The notes under the pieces are model-generated. The model did not search any database. It saw nothing but the letters and a program-made list of their open reading frames with translations, and was not told where the DNA came from. The position numbers and the translations under genes are program-made. Positions 53,146 through 61,711 of a stretch of 64,000 nt of DNA are shown piece after piece (the stretch's first letter is position 1; the number at the start of each line of letters is the position of its first letter). The DNA is from Winogradskyella sediminis (GTDB lineage Bacteria > Bacteroidota > Bacteroidia > Flavobacteriales > Flavobacteriaceae): NCBI RefSeq assembly GCF_003387355.1, contig NZ_QUNH01000001.1, positions 692,023 to 756,022 on the forward strand. The letters run 5' to 3'.

Positions 53146-53763
53146 TTAAAGCCAGCTAAACCCTAATCCTATATTAAAAATTACTGCATCTCTATGGTCA
53201 TCTCCATCTAAATTTGCACGACCAAGCACTAATTTAGACTGCACATTAAGTGCGAAATTTTTCTTTTTATAAATCTCGTAACCTGTACTTGCCATAACAG
53301 CACAACCAAAGTTCCAATCGTCATTTACATCGTCTTTAATATCATATAGTGCTGGCGCATCAATTGCTAAACCAATTCCTCCATGAATCCACCAACGGTC
53401 TTTTACCCAATATTGTAACGATGGAATAAAACCTCCGAAATGTCTGTCATTATCCTGAAATTCATAAATGTTTCCTGGTATTGCGGCAGTAATGGCAAGT
53501 TTTTCGTTTAACATGTAACCTAATTTTAAATCTGGAAAACTGAATGCGCCTTGCGATTTGTCAAACGTTTGAATACCTGCACTATCTTCTAAACTGATGA
53601 GACCTCCTCCTACTGAAAATTCAATAATAAATCCTTCTCGCTCTGTTGAGGTTTCTGGATTTGTGTTTTGTGCGTATGTTATATTTGATACTAATGCAAA
53701 AGCTACGCAAGCCATTTTTAATAAAGTTTGTTTTTTGATTGTTTTCATTTTAATTGATGTCAT
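53146..53763 (-). CDS. Outer-membrane beta-barrel protein, paralogue 1
   Basis: The protein has 205 aa. A signal peptide is followed by an 8-stranded-barrel-like sequence of alternating hydrophobic strands (FIIEFSVGGGLISLED ... DLKLGYMLNEKLAITA ... VIFNIGLGFSWL) ending in an aromatic-Leu terminus. It is nearly identical to the 61.7-kb protein (about 12 differences in the last 165 residues), so it was duplicated recently. The start at 53763 is chosen because the shared leader box sits just before it. Confidence 0.8.
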   Translation of the reverse strand: MTSIKMKTIKKQTLLKMACVAFALVSNITYAQNTNPETSTEREGFIIEFSVGGGLISLEDSAGIQTFDKSQGAFSFPDLKLGYMLNEKLAITAAIPGNIYEFQDNDRHFGGFIPSLQYWVKDRWWIHGGIGLAIDAPALYDIKDDVNDDWNFGCAVMASTGYEIYKKKNFALNVQSKLVLGRANLDGDDHRDAVIFNIGLGFSWL

Positions 53764-53766
53764 AAT

Positions 53767-53784
53767 TGCTCGTTTTTTGATTAA
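53767..53784 (-). promoter_or_regulatory. Shared leader box before barrel paralogue 1
   Basis: AATCAAAAAACGAGCA on the minus strand, 3 nt from the start codon. It is one base different from the boxes before the ABC ATPase and hydrolase genes. Confidence 0.45.
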
Positions 53785-53956
53785 TGAATATGATTGATGT
53801 ATTTTTTGAATTTTGTAAGGAGCAAAGAGTGTTATTTCTTATTCTTTGATTTTTATTGTTAATCGCACAATTTTAATTTTTACAAAGATCTGTTAATAGG
53901 TGATTTACTTCTAAATCCTTATGTAGCCTTAAGTATAAAGTTTCATGATTAATTGA

Positions 53957-53989
53957 AAATTATGACGCAGGTATATAAATTATGATGCA
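53957..53989. promoter_or_regulatory. Direct repeat in the 319-bp gap before barrel paralogue 1
   Basis: AAATTATGACGCA (53957) and AAATTATGATGCA (53977) are 20 bp apart with one mismatch. The spacing equals that of the ATGARCG operators, so a LytTR regulator may bind here. I see no gene in 53,764-54,082. Confidence 0.4.
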
Positions 53990-54082
53990 AAAAGGGGTTT
54001 TATCAAACTAAAGCTCCTTGCTACACTTTCCAAATATATAGAGTAGGATTAGTGTTTGTTTTTAGTTTATATATGTAATAAT

Positions 54083-55480
54083 TTACCTTATATGCTCTAA
54101 AATCCAATTAGAAATTTCTTTTAAAGCAATTGGAGAAAACGTTTGTTCTATTTTTCGATATTCATCCATCTTTCCTGTTTCGCACTCTTGAAAGAAGTGA
54201 TTTAAATTTTCTAATTCTACTATTTTATAATCTTGATTACCACCTTTAGTCAAAGCTTGACGTATTCCATTTTGATTTATTTTGGCGTTAACTTGTGTGT
54301 CTTTGCTACCATTTAAAGACAATACAGGGATTTGTAATTTTTCAATTTCATCAGCTGGATTGTATTGTAAAAAGTAACGTGACCAAGGTTTAATACTGGT
54401 GTTTACTTGACTATCTATAAATGCATTTATATTTTCCTTTGGCACATTTAAATTGCTTAATATTGGTCTTAAAAAATTGTTATAGTGCGCTGTTAATTTT
54501 GTTTTAATTTCTTCTTCACTTTTATCAGAGGTAACAATAGCAATGGCTTTTCTTGAATTTTCCTCAAACGCTTTTTCGTCTTTCACCGGAAATTGACGTA
54601 ACGTTTTAGATTGCATTACCGATAATTCTGTACCAGAAATTCCAGTAGAAGCAAGCAAGACCATAAAGGCAACATCGTTTGTATTATTAGCAGCTAATGG
54701 TGCAATGATACCACCTTCACTATGTCCAATTAAACCAATATTCTTTTGGTCTATTTCTTTTCTAGTTTTTAAGAAAGCGATGGCGCTTAGTACATCTTTA
54801 GAAAAATCCTCTGTGGTTGCACTACCAAAATCGCCAGTAGATGCTCCTTGACCACGGTCATCGAAACGCAATACACCAATACCTTGCTTTGTAAGATGAT
54901 CTGCCAGAACTAAAAAGGGTTTGTGACCCATGAAGGTTTCATCCCTGTCCTGCGGACCACTTCCGCTAATTAAAATTGCTACTGGAAATATGCCGTTTTT
55001 ATTAGGTAACGTTAAGGTACCAGCCAAGGTTATATTTGCTTCGTTATTTTTAAACATTACCTCTTCTTCATAGTAAGGGTAGGGTTTTACAGGTTCTTGT
55101 GGTCTACGTTGGTCTGCAATCTTTACAGCACCTTTTTTTAAATTTAGTAGCATTTCTATTCCACCTTCCTTGTAAGTCCCTTCAAATTCTTGCAATTCTG
55201 AATTGAAGTTTGCTATATAGGACATTCCTAAATTTGAACCATCAATTGTTAGCTTTCCGTTTGTAAACGTTGTAACTGATGGTTTCATACCTGAAATTCT
55301 GAACGTTGGTACATTCATTACAGATGAATAGTTTGCGCCTTCTTTTTTAATATTAAATACAAAAGTGATTTCCTTATCTCCTCTTTTGGCTTTTCCGCTC
55401 CATTCCCCAGATATATCTTGAGAATATAAGTTTACTATTGATAGTATAAATACGATTATAAATGTTGAAATAATTTTCAT
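54083..55480 (-). CDS. Secreted alpha/beta hydrolase with N-terminal beta domain
   Basis: The protein has 465 aa. The signal peptide ends at ...VNLYSQ. Residues 20-115 form a small beta domain (ISGEWSGKAKRGDKEITFVF). The hydrolase core has ILISGSGPQDRDE, RGQGASTG, nucleophile in IGLIGHSEGGIIAP, acid in LNGSKDTQVN and His in NLNHFFQ. It is a serine esterase or peptidase-like enzyme of unknown specificity. It stands alone between two intergenic gaps. Confidence 0.88.
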   Translation of the reverse strand: MKIISTFIIVFILSIVNLYSQDISGEWSGKAKRGDKEITFVFNIKKEGANYSSVMNVPTFRISGMKPSVTTFTNGKLTIDGSNLGMSYIANFNSELQEFEGTYKEGGIEMLLNLKKGAVKIADQRRPQEPVKPYPYYEEEVMFKNNEANITLAGTLTLPNKNGIFPVAILISGSGPQDRDETFMGHKPFLVLADHLTKQGIGVLRFDDRGQGASTGDFGSATTEDFSKDVLSAIAFLKTRKEIDQKNIGLIGHSEGGIIAPLAANNTNDVAFMVLLASTGISGTELSVMQSKTLRQFPVKDEKAFEENSRKAIAIVTSDKSEEEIKTKLTAHYNNFLRPILSNLNVPKENINAFIDSQVNTSIKPWSRYFLQYNPADEIEKLQIPVLSLNGSKDTQVNAKINQNGIRQALTKGGNQDYKIVELENLNHFFQECETGKMDEYRKIEQTFSPIALKEISNWILEHIR

Positions 55481-55580
55481 TTTAGGTTGTTTGTTTCTTG
55501 TCGAGTACTATTCGACTATTAATTTTTAAAAAATTATAGATTTGTTTGCTATTAAAAGATGATGATGATAATAAAAAAGA

Positions 55581-56177
55581 TTATGATTCTAATTCCTTTA
55601 GTATATCGTTTGCCGAATTAGTTGCTTTCTTATATTTTTTTAGAACCCACTGTGAGAATATAAACAAGACCCCAATTCCAGAAGGCACCAGCCAGTTCAG
55701 TTTTTCTGAAATGGTAAATACATCAATGCCTTTCATGATTTTGCCAAATACAATAATCAAAGCTATAAGCACCAGAAAACTTGCGTAAAAGCTTATTTTT
55801 TGAATTTTCATAAACCTGGCTTTTTCTTTAGCATATGCTTCAACAGTTTCTTTAAACGTGCTTTTAGATATGTGCACAGACTTCATTTTCTGAATTGACT
55901 TTAAAGACAATACAGGCAATACCAAACAAGTGATGATTGCAATCATACCTGTAAGTTGTAAATACCACATATTTAATGAGTAAAAATTACTAATAATATA
56001 AATTACAGCAGCAAAACAGATGAATGCAGTTATTGATTCTGGAATTGAGATAGATCGCATTTTAGTATCAAAGCGTTCTTTGGTCATGTCCTTAATTAAT
56101 TGATCTGTCAATACTTTTTGTTGGTCAACTTTCTGACTCATATCCTCCCATAAAGATTTTATTTCTTCAAGTTCCAT
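55581..56177 (-). CDS. Membrane partner of ECF sigma factor (anti-sigma-like)
   Basis: The protein has 198 aa. The N-terminal cytoplasmic helix (MELEEIKSLWEDMSQKVDQQ) is followed by four hydrophobic segments (about 50-68, 75-92, 125-145 and 160-180). Its start lies 8 bp after the stop of the ECF sigma gene. I infer that it acts as the anti-sigma factor by position; I see no known anti-sigma domain. Confidence 0.68.
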   Translation of the reverse strand: MELEEIKSLWEDMSQKVDQQKVLTDQLIKDMTKERFDTKMRSISIPESITAFICFAAVIYIISNFYSLNMWYLQLTGMIAIITCLVLPVLSLKSIQKMKSVHISKSTFKETVEAYAKEKARFMKIQKISFYASFLVLIALIIVFGKIMKGIDVFTISEKLNWLVPSGIGVLFIFSQWVLKKYKKATNSANDILKELES

Positions 56178-56184
56178 ATTAATG

Positions 56185-56670
56185 TTATTTATTAATTTGT
56201 GATTTTAATTTGTTTTTTATTCTGGCTAAACGTGTCCCAATATTGGTCACTGTAAAGCCTGTGATGGTAGCAATTTCGTCATAGTTTTTTCCTTCTAAAT
56301 GAAGCAGTATGATTCCTTTTTCTACAATACTAAGTTTTTTTATATGCGCATATAAAAGTGTAATTCGTTCTTCCATAGCTGTATCCACCTGATCGATTTT
56401 ATTCAAAAGAAAATTGTCTATGGATACTCGAGTTCCTTTTCTCTTTTCTTTTTTTAAATTGCTGATTGCAGTATTTAGTGCAACACGATACATCCAAGTG
56501 CTAATTTTAGAGGTGGCTTTAAAAGAAGGGTAAGATTTCCAAAGTTGATATACAATGTCTTGATATACATCTTTTTGATCTTCGGTACTATTGGTATAAA
56601 GCCTTGCCACTTTATAAATAATGCCTTCATTCTCTTTGATAGCTCTTATAAATTCTCTTTTTGTATACAT
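56185..56670 (-). CDS. ECF-type RNA polymerase sigma factor
   Basis: The protein has 161 aa. Region 2 is seen in EDQKDVYQDIVYQLWKSYPSFK and TWMYRVALNTAIS, and region 4 in KGIILLHLEGKNYDEIATITGF. It is a small alternative sigma factor directing transcription of a specific regulon, probably controlled by the membrane protein encoded directly downstream. Confidence 0.92.
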   Translation of the reverse strand: MYTKREFIRAIKENEGIIYKVARLYTNSTEDQKDVYQDIVYQLWKSYPSFKATSKISTWMYRVALNTAISNLKKEKRKGTRVSIDNFLLNKIDQVDTAMEERITLLYAHIKKLSIVEKGIILLHLEGKNYDEIATITGFTVTNIGTRLARIKNKLKSQINK

Positions 56671-56755
56671 CTAAAGATTAATTACACTCTATTAGTATTT
56701 GAAGTATTCAAAAAATCACAAAAAAATATTTTTATTTTAGGTGTATAAATCATCC

Positions 56756-57208
56756 TTAAAGCATATTTCCAAATTCTTTAGCTTGAGCATCTTTGCCACG
56801 ACCCATTATAGAACCTATTACCATTCCTCCAATTAATCCTAGAGAAATGCCTAACGAACGTTCTAGATTTGATAAAATTGCAACTCCAAAAAGCAGACCA
56901 AAGACTAACCCTAAGCTACCATATAAACGAGCGTAATGCCCTTTGGTAGTTAAGTATAATGTCTCCTTTAAATATTTTTTAAATTTATTTAGTGCTTGTT
57001 TAAGGTGTTTTTTTCTATTTTCTAAATTTGATTTTAAATTTAAACGCTCAAGCTCTGTTTCTATAGACCGAATTTCATCAGTGGTGAATGTTCTGTTTTC
57101 TAATTTTTTAAGAATTTCAATAAATTCATTGTAAACTTTAATTTCAGATTTTTTAGAGGATTCAGCCTTTAGACTTTCAAAAAAGTTAATGGTATTTTTA
57201 AGTGTCAT
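56756..57208 (-). CDS. Hypothetical protein with glycine-rich membrane segment
   Basis: The protein has 150 aa. A long charged helical region (1-90, rich in Lys and Glu) precedes two hydrophobic, Gly-rich segments (about 95-112 and 118-136; GLIGGMVIGSIMGRG). I recognise no family. It lies between two ECF sigma modules on the same strand and may belong to the second one. Confidence 0.62.
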   Translation of the reverse strand: MTLKNTINFFESLKAESSKKSEIKVYNEFIEILKKLENRTFTTDEIRSIETELERLNLKSNLENRKKHLKQALNKFKKYLKETLYLTTKGHYARLYGSLGLVFGLLFGVAILSNLERSLGISLGLIGGMVIGSIMGRGKDAQAKEFGNML

Positions 57209-57309
57209 AATTTTTAGTATTTTATTGGTTAGTGGAAGAACATAAAATTTATTACACTTAAAGTTTATATTCTTTAAATATCGTAATAACGTTCCCTAAT
57301 TTTGGGCGT

Positions 57310-57966
57310 TTAACTTCTTAAACTTTCTATATCAGTCATCAATTCTCCTAGTTTTTTGAATATTCTTCCATAGACTAGTTTTAAATCCCATTTATAAATT
57401 TGACCGCCAAAAAGGGCTAGTAAACCAATTATTATTAATGCTATAACGATTCCTATTGCGGGAATTCCAAATACGAGATACGTTTCGGGAAAACCAGTAA
57501 GTATTTTACTAACAAGTCTTTCTCCCAAGGGCTCACCTTCGGCATCTTTAAACCAAAAGCCTAAAACCAATGACATGAATATAATTGGGTACAAAAATTT
57601 TGAAAATCTTTTATTGATGGAAATCTGCTTATTTATCCATTGGTTAAATGCTTTTAAGTATTGATAACTGCTAATGCCAATATCAATTTTCTCTAAATCA
57701 TTTAATAACTTTTTATTAATAACAACAAGAGCTGAAAGGGTAACAAAAAATATGATACCAGTTATGGGAATGCCTACAAAAAATGAGATAAATAAAAAAG
57801 CAAATGAGAATACGACAATAGCAATCAAATTTATTTTAAACATTCTTTTAAATTTATCAATAATATGAATTGATTTTTGGTTGTATAGGTTGTTTATTTT
57901 TGGTGCTACTAATGCATCGCTTTCTACAAAACCTTCTCTCCATATGTTTTCAATTGATTTTTCCAT
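57310..57966 (-). CDS. Membrane partner of second ECF sigma factor (anti-sigma-like)
   Basis: The protein has 218 aa. It has a short N-terminal cytoplasmic part (ENIWREGFVESDALVAPKI), then four hydrophobic segments. Its start overlaps the ECF sigma gene by 17 bp. By position it is the likely anti-sigma factor, and its design parallels that of the 55.6-kb gene with little sequence identity. Confidence 0.66.
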   Translation of the reverse strand: MEKSIENIWREGFVESDALVAPKINNLYNQKSIHIIDKFKRMFKINLIAIVVFSFAFLFISFFVGIPITGIIFFVTLSALVVINKKLLNDLEKIDIGISSYQYLKAFNQWINKQISINKRFSKFLYPIIFMSLVLGFWFKDAEGEPLGERLVSKILTGFPETYLVFGIPAIGIVIALIIIGLLALFGGQIYKWDLKLVYGRIFKKLGELMTDIESLRS

Positions 57967-58441
57967 CTAGTATTTTTTTTAATCTAATTTTAATTCTTCT
58001 AACACGGACACCAATATTATTGGGATTTGTTCCTATAATTTCAGCAATTTCCTTTTGTGATTTTTCTTCTAAATAAAGCATGATAACGGCTCTATCTATT
58101 TCCGATAGTTTTCTTATAGCATCATATAATAAATTTAGAGATTCATTTGGAAAAGCGTAGTTGTTTTCGGTTTCTTCAGCAGTTATAGAATCAGATACAA
58201 AATGTTGAACATTATTTTTTTTCTTCTTAAGTAATGTTAAACAGACGTTTAATGAAATGCGATATATCCACGTACTCCATTGTGATTCTTCGCGAAAGTT
58301 GTCTTTGCTTCTCCAAATTTGTAAACATACTTCTTGGTAATAATCTTCAAAATCTTCTTGCGAGTTAGTATACGCTCGACATAATTTGATAATTATTCCT
58401 GCAAATGGTAAAATGGATGATTTATAAAAATCGCTACTCAA
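57950..58441 (-). CDS. ECF-type RNA polymerase sigma factor
   Basis: The protein has 163 aa. Region 2 (NSQEDFEDYYQEVCLQIWRSKDN; STWIYRISLNVCLT) and region 4 (DRAVIMLYLEEKSQKEIAEI) are clear. It overlaps the downstream membrane-protein gene by 17 bp. It is the second such module within 2.8 kb. No promoter targets could be assigned. Confidence 0.92.
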   Translation of the reverse strand: MSSDFYKSSILPFAGIIIKLCRAYTNSQEDFEDYYQEVCLQIWRSKDNFREESQWSTWIYRISLNVCLTLLKKKKNNVQHFVSDSITAEETENNYAFPNESLNLLYDAIRKLSEIDRAVIMLYLEEKSQKEIAEIIGTNPNNIGVRVRRIKIRLKKILDGKIN

Positions 58442-58585
58442 GAGTGATGTTTTACTGGTTAGTGTCTTAAATTACGAATTATTACAGGCTAATGATTTAT
58501 TTATAAAAAATAATTTATTTTTTGGGTCTGAATTAAGCACCATATTTGACGTATCCTTAATACTGTAGTTTAGCTGTTAATTTAG

Positions 58586-59155
58586 CTAAAATCTATAGCC
58601 TATTCTCAAGTGCATATTTAATTCCATTTCACTTTTGTTCTTTACGTAACCAGCGCGTTTAGCAAATGTGTAACTAAATCCTGCTCCAAGACCTGCTTCA
58701 AAATCAAAATGTCTCCCTATATGTCGTCTAATTCCCCAAGTGGGTATAATGGAAAAATCACTTACAATAGGAGCATTGTCTGTATTGAACAAGACAAACC
58801 AATCTGGATGATAACCCATTTTTAAAGCAATAAAATTGCCACTATTTCCATCAATCCTTTTTGAGTTTTCAGAGCGTTTTTTGAGATTGTAATAGAATCT
58901 TGGCTCCACAACTATAACAGGTGTTAGTAGAAATGGAGAATCATAATCGTCATAAAAAGTAGTTTCCCAAACACCAAAATCAAAACCAATCTCTGTTCTC
59001 AGTGCCACGGTATTTGATAGTTTTGTTTCATTATATGCCCAGATGCCTAAAACTCCAGTTTGTAATCCGAATGTTGATTTTTCTACACTTGTGTTTTGAG
59101 CTTTGGTGATGAGTGTTAGTCCGCACAAAGTCAAAGTAAGTAAAGTTTTCTTCAT
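58586..59155 (-). CDS. Outer-membrane beta-barrel protein
   Basis: The protein has 189 aa. A signal peptide (TLCGLTLITKAQ) precedes barrel-like strands (STFGLQTGVLGIWAY ... PVIVVEPRFYYNL ... FDFEAGLGAGFSYTF), ending in Arg-Ile-Gly-Tyr-Arg-Phe, a typical barrel C-terminus. It is unrelated in sequence to the duplicated barrels and has no recognised function. Confidence 0.77.
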   Translation of the reverse strand: MKKTLLTLTLCGLTLITKAQNTSVEKSTFGLQTGVLGIWAYNETKLSNTVALRTEIGFDFGVWETTFYDDYDSPFLLTPVIVVEPRFYYNLKKRSENSKRIDGNSGNFIALKMGYHPDWFVLFNTDNAPIVSDFSIIPTWGIRRHIGRHFDFEAGLGAGFSYTFAKRAGYVKNKSEMELNMHLRIGYRF

Positions 59156-59252
59156 GATGATGTTTTTTTAATTAATGATGATTATTGATTGATATTTGTA
59201 TGAAGTTTACCTTCTTGAAAAAGTTGAATTAAATAATAGTTTTAGTTATTTT

Positions 59253-59699
59253 TTTTTTTTGAAATGCTTCCTTTCGCTTTATTTGTTCTTCGAGATTCCA
59301 TTCAAAATCAAATCAAAAAGTGTGGTTCTAATTCTTTGTCTTTTACAGCCTGTCTCATCATTGGCAAGTATTTTAATCGAACTTCATTATCTGAATGTTG
59401 AATAACATTGCATATCGTCCAATTGCCACGTTCACCTGCCATTTCTTTCGTAGGCCATCCATATATTTATCTAGAATATTCTTTACTTTTCTTTCATTGA
59501 CGATATGGTTCTTCTCATAGATTGCCTGTTGTTCTTTAACTAAATCCGATTCAGTTCCATATATTTTCATAAGTGAATCTCTTAAGGTGATTGGTCGCTG
59601 TTCAGCTTTCCAAATGGTATCGAGAACTGCAATCAAATTTTCTTGATTCTCCAATGTTGTCGAGATTCTTTCTGACTTGGTTTTACTAGAGCAACTCAT
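59253..59699 (-). pseudogene. Broken DUF6624-like lipoprotein gene
   Basis: The first frame (from 59699, MSCSSKTKSERI) matches the 51.0-kb lipoprotein up to the sequence ILDKY, then continues in the wrong frame. The next frame restores GWPTKEMAGERGNWTICNVIQHS and KYLPMMRQAVKDKE. About 65 residues in the middle are missing before DFEWNLEEQIKRKEAF. One frameshift and one internal deletion therefore disrupt it; no complete product is likely. A T13 run follows at 59,250. Confidence 0.8.
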
Positions 59700-59760
59700 A
59701 GTTAATATTAGACTGATTAATAAAATATTTTTCTTTCGTTAATAATTTTTTTCATTTTGT

Positions 59761-59902
59761 TGCTAATGAACGCCAACGATCTCGGCTATGAGTAGTTTCT
59801 TGGATAAGCACTTAACGTTGCAAGTATAAACCAAGCTGAAAATCTGTGAGGATTTTCAGAAGTAGGATAGAAAAGCAATTACTTATAGTCACTGTTGTGT
59901 TC
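59761..59902. repeat. Palindromic intergenic element, copy D
   Basis: The left part is related to copy C. A central hairpin CTGAAAATC (59836-59844)/GATTTTCAG (59851-59859) is followed by a right part with AGCAATTACTTATAG. It ends 15 bp before the stop of the DUF4386 gene. Confidence 0.55.
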
Positions 59903-59916
59903 CGTTTAATTTAATT

Positions 59917-60603
59917 TTAATTATCGCTAGGTCTAATTCCATAAATTAGCAAATAACCAATCATCCAAAATTCTCCAATGGTTGCAGGTAGGGTAAGAAA
60001 ATTATTGTAGCTAAAATCAATTCCTATGTAGTGTATAACTGTAGAAATTAGATAGCCTATACCACCTAAAATAATTATTCTTCCTAACCAGACAGGCAAC
60101 CTTTTAGATTTGATAACTATGTATCCCATTGGAAATAGCCATAACCCGAAAAATAGGCCACCAATACCCCAAGCATTCGAAATAATATTTTGAAAAACCT
60201 GAATTAGTAAAACTTTGTCTTCCATAGCACTTATTTCAGAATTTGCAATACCTATTGCTGAGGCGATTGAAATTGCACTTATCATAATGGCTAAAGCATT
60301 TACCATTCCCCATATACCTAGAGTCCAAGCTTCCCATTCATAATTATCTTTAAATAATTTGAAAAACCAAACTGCGGTAAGAGCCTGAGAAATTACTATG
60401 CCAAATTCTAATAGCAACCTAATTCTTGCTGTAGATTCTAATTCTACTAAATTTGTTAGCGTTTGTTCAGGATTACCAGACACAAATATTTGAGAATGAA
60501 AGACCATAAACCCTAGAATTCCTGTAATAGCCATCATTAAATACCATAAGCCAGTTATTCTAGCGGTCTTAATTAAATTTTTCTGTTCTGTATTTGCAAT
60601 CAT
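59917..60603 (-). CDS. DUF4386-type membrane protein
   Basis: The protein has 228 aa with six hydrophobic segments. Conserved stretches are KTARITGLWYLMMAITGILGFMV, LTAVWFFKLFKDN and LPVWLGRIIILGGIGYLI, matching DUF4386 better than the copy at 47.5 kb. The function is unknown. It is bordered on both sides by palindromic intergenic elements (copies C and D). Confidence 0.8.
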   Translation of the reverse strand: MIANTEQKNLIKTARITGLWYLMMAITGILGFMVFHSQIFVSGNPEQTLTNLVELESTARIRLLLEFGIVISQALTAVWFFKLFKDNYEWEAWTLGIWGMVNALAIMISAISIASAIGIANSEISAMEDKVLLIQVFQNIISNAWGIGGLFFGLWLFPMGYIVIKSKRLPVWLGRIIILGGIGYLISTVIHYIGIDFSYNNFLTLPATIGEFWMIGYLLIYGIRPSDN

Positions 60604-60679
60604 AGATTACTTGTTTTTATTATTTTATACTAATTCTGACTCTGTAAAAGGGTAATTGTTAAAGTTTTGCCTTAATGGC

Positions 60680-60806
60680 ACTCAACGTGTTTATATATGG
60701 TTTGTTACGTGTTTTAAGCAACTAATTACCGACCAAGAAAGTCCGCAAGGACTTTCGCAAATAGGCAAAAAGCTAACAATAAATTATAGACAGTGTTACC
60801 AAGTGT
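60680..60806. repeat. Palindromic intergenic element, copy C
   Basis: The left arm (GTTTATATATGGTTTGTTA) and right arm (TAACAATAAATTATAGACAG) are partly complementary. A central perfect hairpin GAAAGTCC (60736)/GGACTTTC (60748) has the loop GCAA. The hairpin sequence differs from copy D but keeps the fold. Confidence 0.6.
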
Positions 60807-60832
60807 ATTTGTTGATATTACCAGCTTCGAAA

Positions 60833-61660
60833 TCATTCCTCTCGATTAATATATTTTAACCCTTCGTATAAAGCTACTAATGGTACAGAGCGATGGTTTT
60901 CTTTTTCAAAATATTCTATTTCGATATTTAGAGGTTTATCCGATTTCTTTGTTATTAAAGTATAAAGAGAGTCGTGTCTTTGTTTATTCCTTTCGTAATT
61001 AGCCTCTCCTTGATTGGCAGTAGCGATATACAATTTTTTATCTAATGATATTGAGGAAATAGAATCAACTTTGTTTTTCATCATCTCCTCATTCCACCAA
61101 ATACTTGGGTCTATAGAAATGTAAGCATTGAAAACGCTATTTTCATCCATATAGGAATTTAGTGTAAGTAGTCCTCCTAAAGAGTGCCCAACAAGAGTTC
61201 TAAACGGTTCTGTCTTATACTTTTTATCAATATAAGGTACTAGTTCTTTCTCAATGAAATTCAAAAAAATCCTTCCACCTCCCATAGTATTCGGTCGTTT
61301 GGTCTTAATTTTTGTAACTGTAAAATCTCGTTCTCGGTCAACATTCTCTATGGCTATAATAATACTTTCAGGCATTAAATTGTTTCGATTCCTATTAGAA
61401 CTCATAAAATGTACTATTCCAGATGCTGTTTTAAAATGAGTGTATCCATCCAATACTATGATAACCGGATATTTTTTATCAATTTCAGATGAATTATTGT
61501 ATGAATCAGGAAGACTTATTAAACAGGTTCTTTCTTCATCTAAAATATTAGATTTAATAACGAATTTACTTCCTACTATAATATCTGTTTCATTCTGTCC
61601 AAATGTGGTTTGTACTCCTGAAAGAAGAATATATAAAATTACAAATGTCAAATTTTTCAT
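60833..61660 (-). CDS. Enterochelin-esterase-like alpha/beta hydrolase
   Basis: The protein has 275 aa. The signal peptide ends in SGVQTTFGQ. Esterase D-type core: KYPVIIVLDGYTHFKTA, nucleophile in LVGHSLGGLLTLNSY, DPSIWWNEE and a C-terminal His in KENHRSVPL. It is a shorter paralogue of the 42-kb gene, without the TPR tail. The substrate is unknown. Confidence 0.87.
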   Translation of the reverse strand: MKNLTFVILYILLSGVQTTFGQNETDIIVGSKFVIKSNILDEERTCLISLPDSYNNSSEIDKKYPVIIVLDGYTHFKTASGIVHFMSSNRNRNNLMPESIIIAIENVDRERDFTVTKIKTKRPNTMGGGRIFLNFIEKELVPYIDKKYKTEPFRTLVGHSLGGLLTLNSYMDENSVFNAYISIDPSIWWNEEMMKNKVDSISSISLDKKLYIATANQGEANYERNKQRHDSLYTLITKKSDKPLNIEIEYFEKENHRSVPLVALYEGLKYINREE

Positions 61661-61711
61661 AGTTTGCTTTATATGTTTGGTAACAGTAGAATATATGCAA
61701 TAGATAAATTT

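Noticed and set aside
40129..60806. A classical integron array
   Set aside because: The gene/palindrome order is similar, but the repeats lack clear attC core sites and no IntI gene is in the window.
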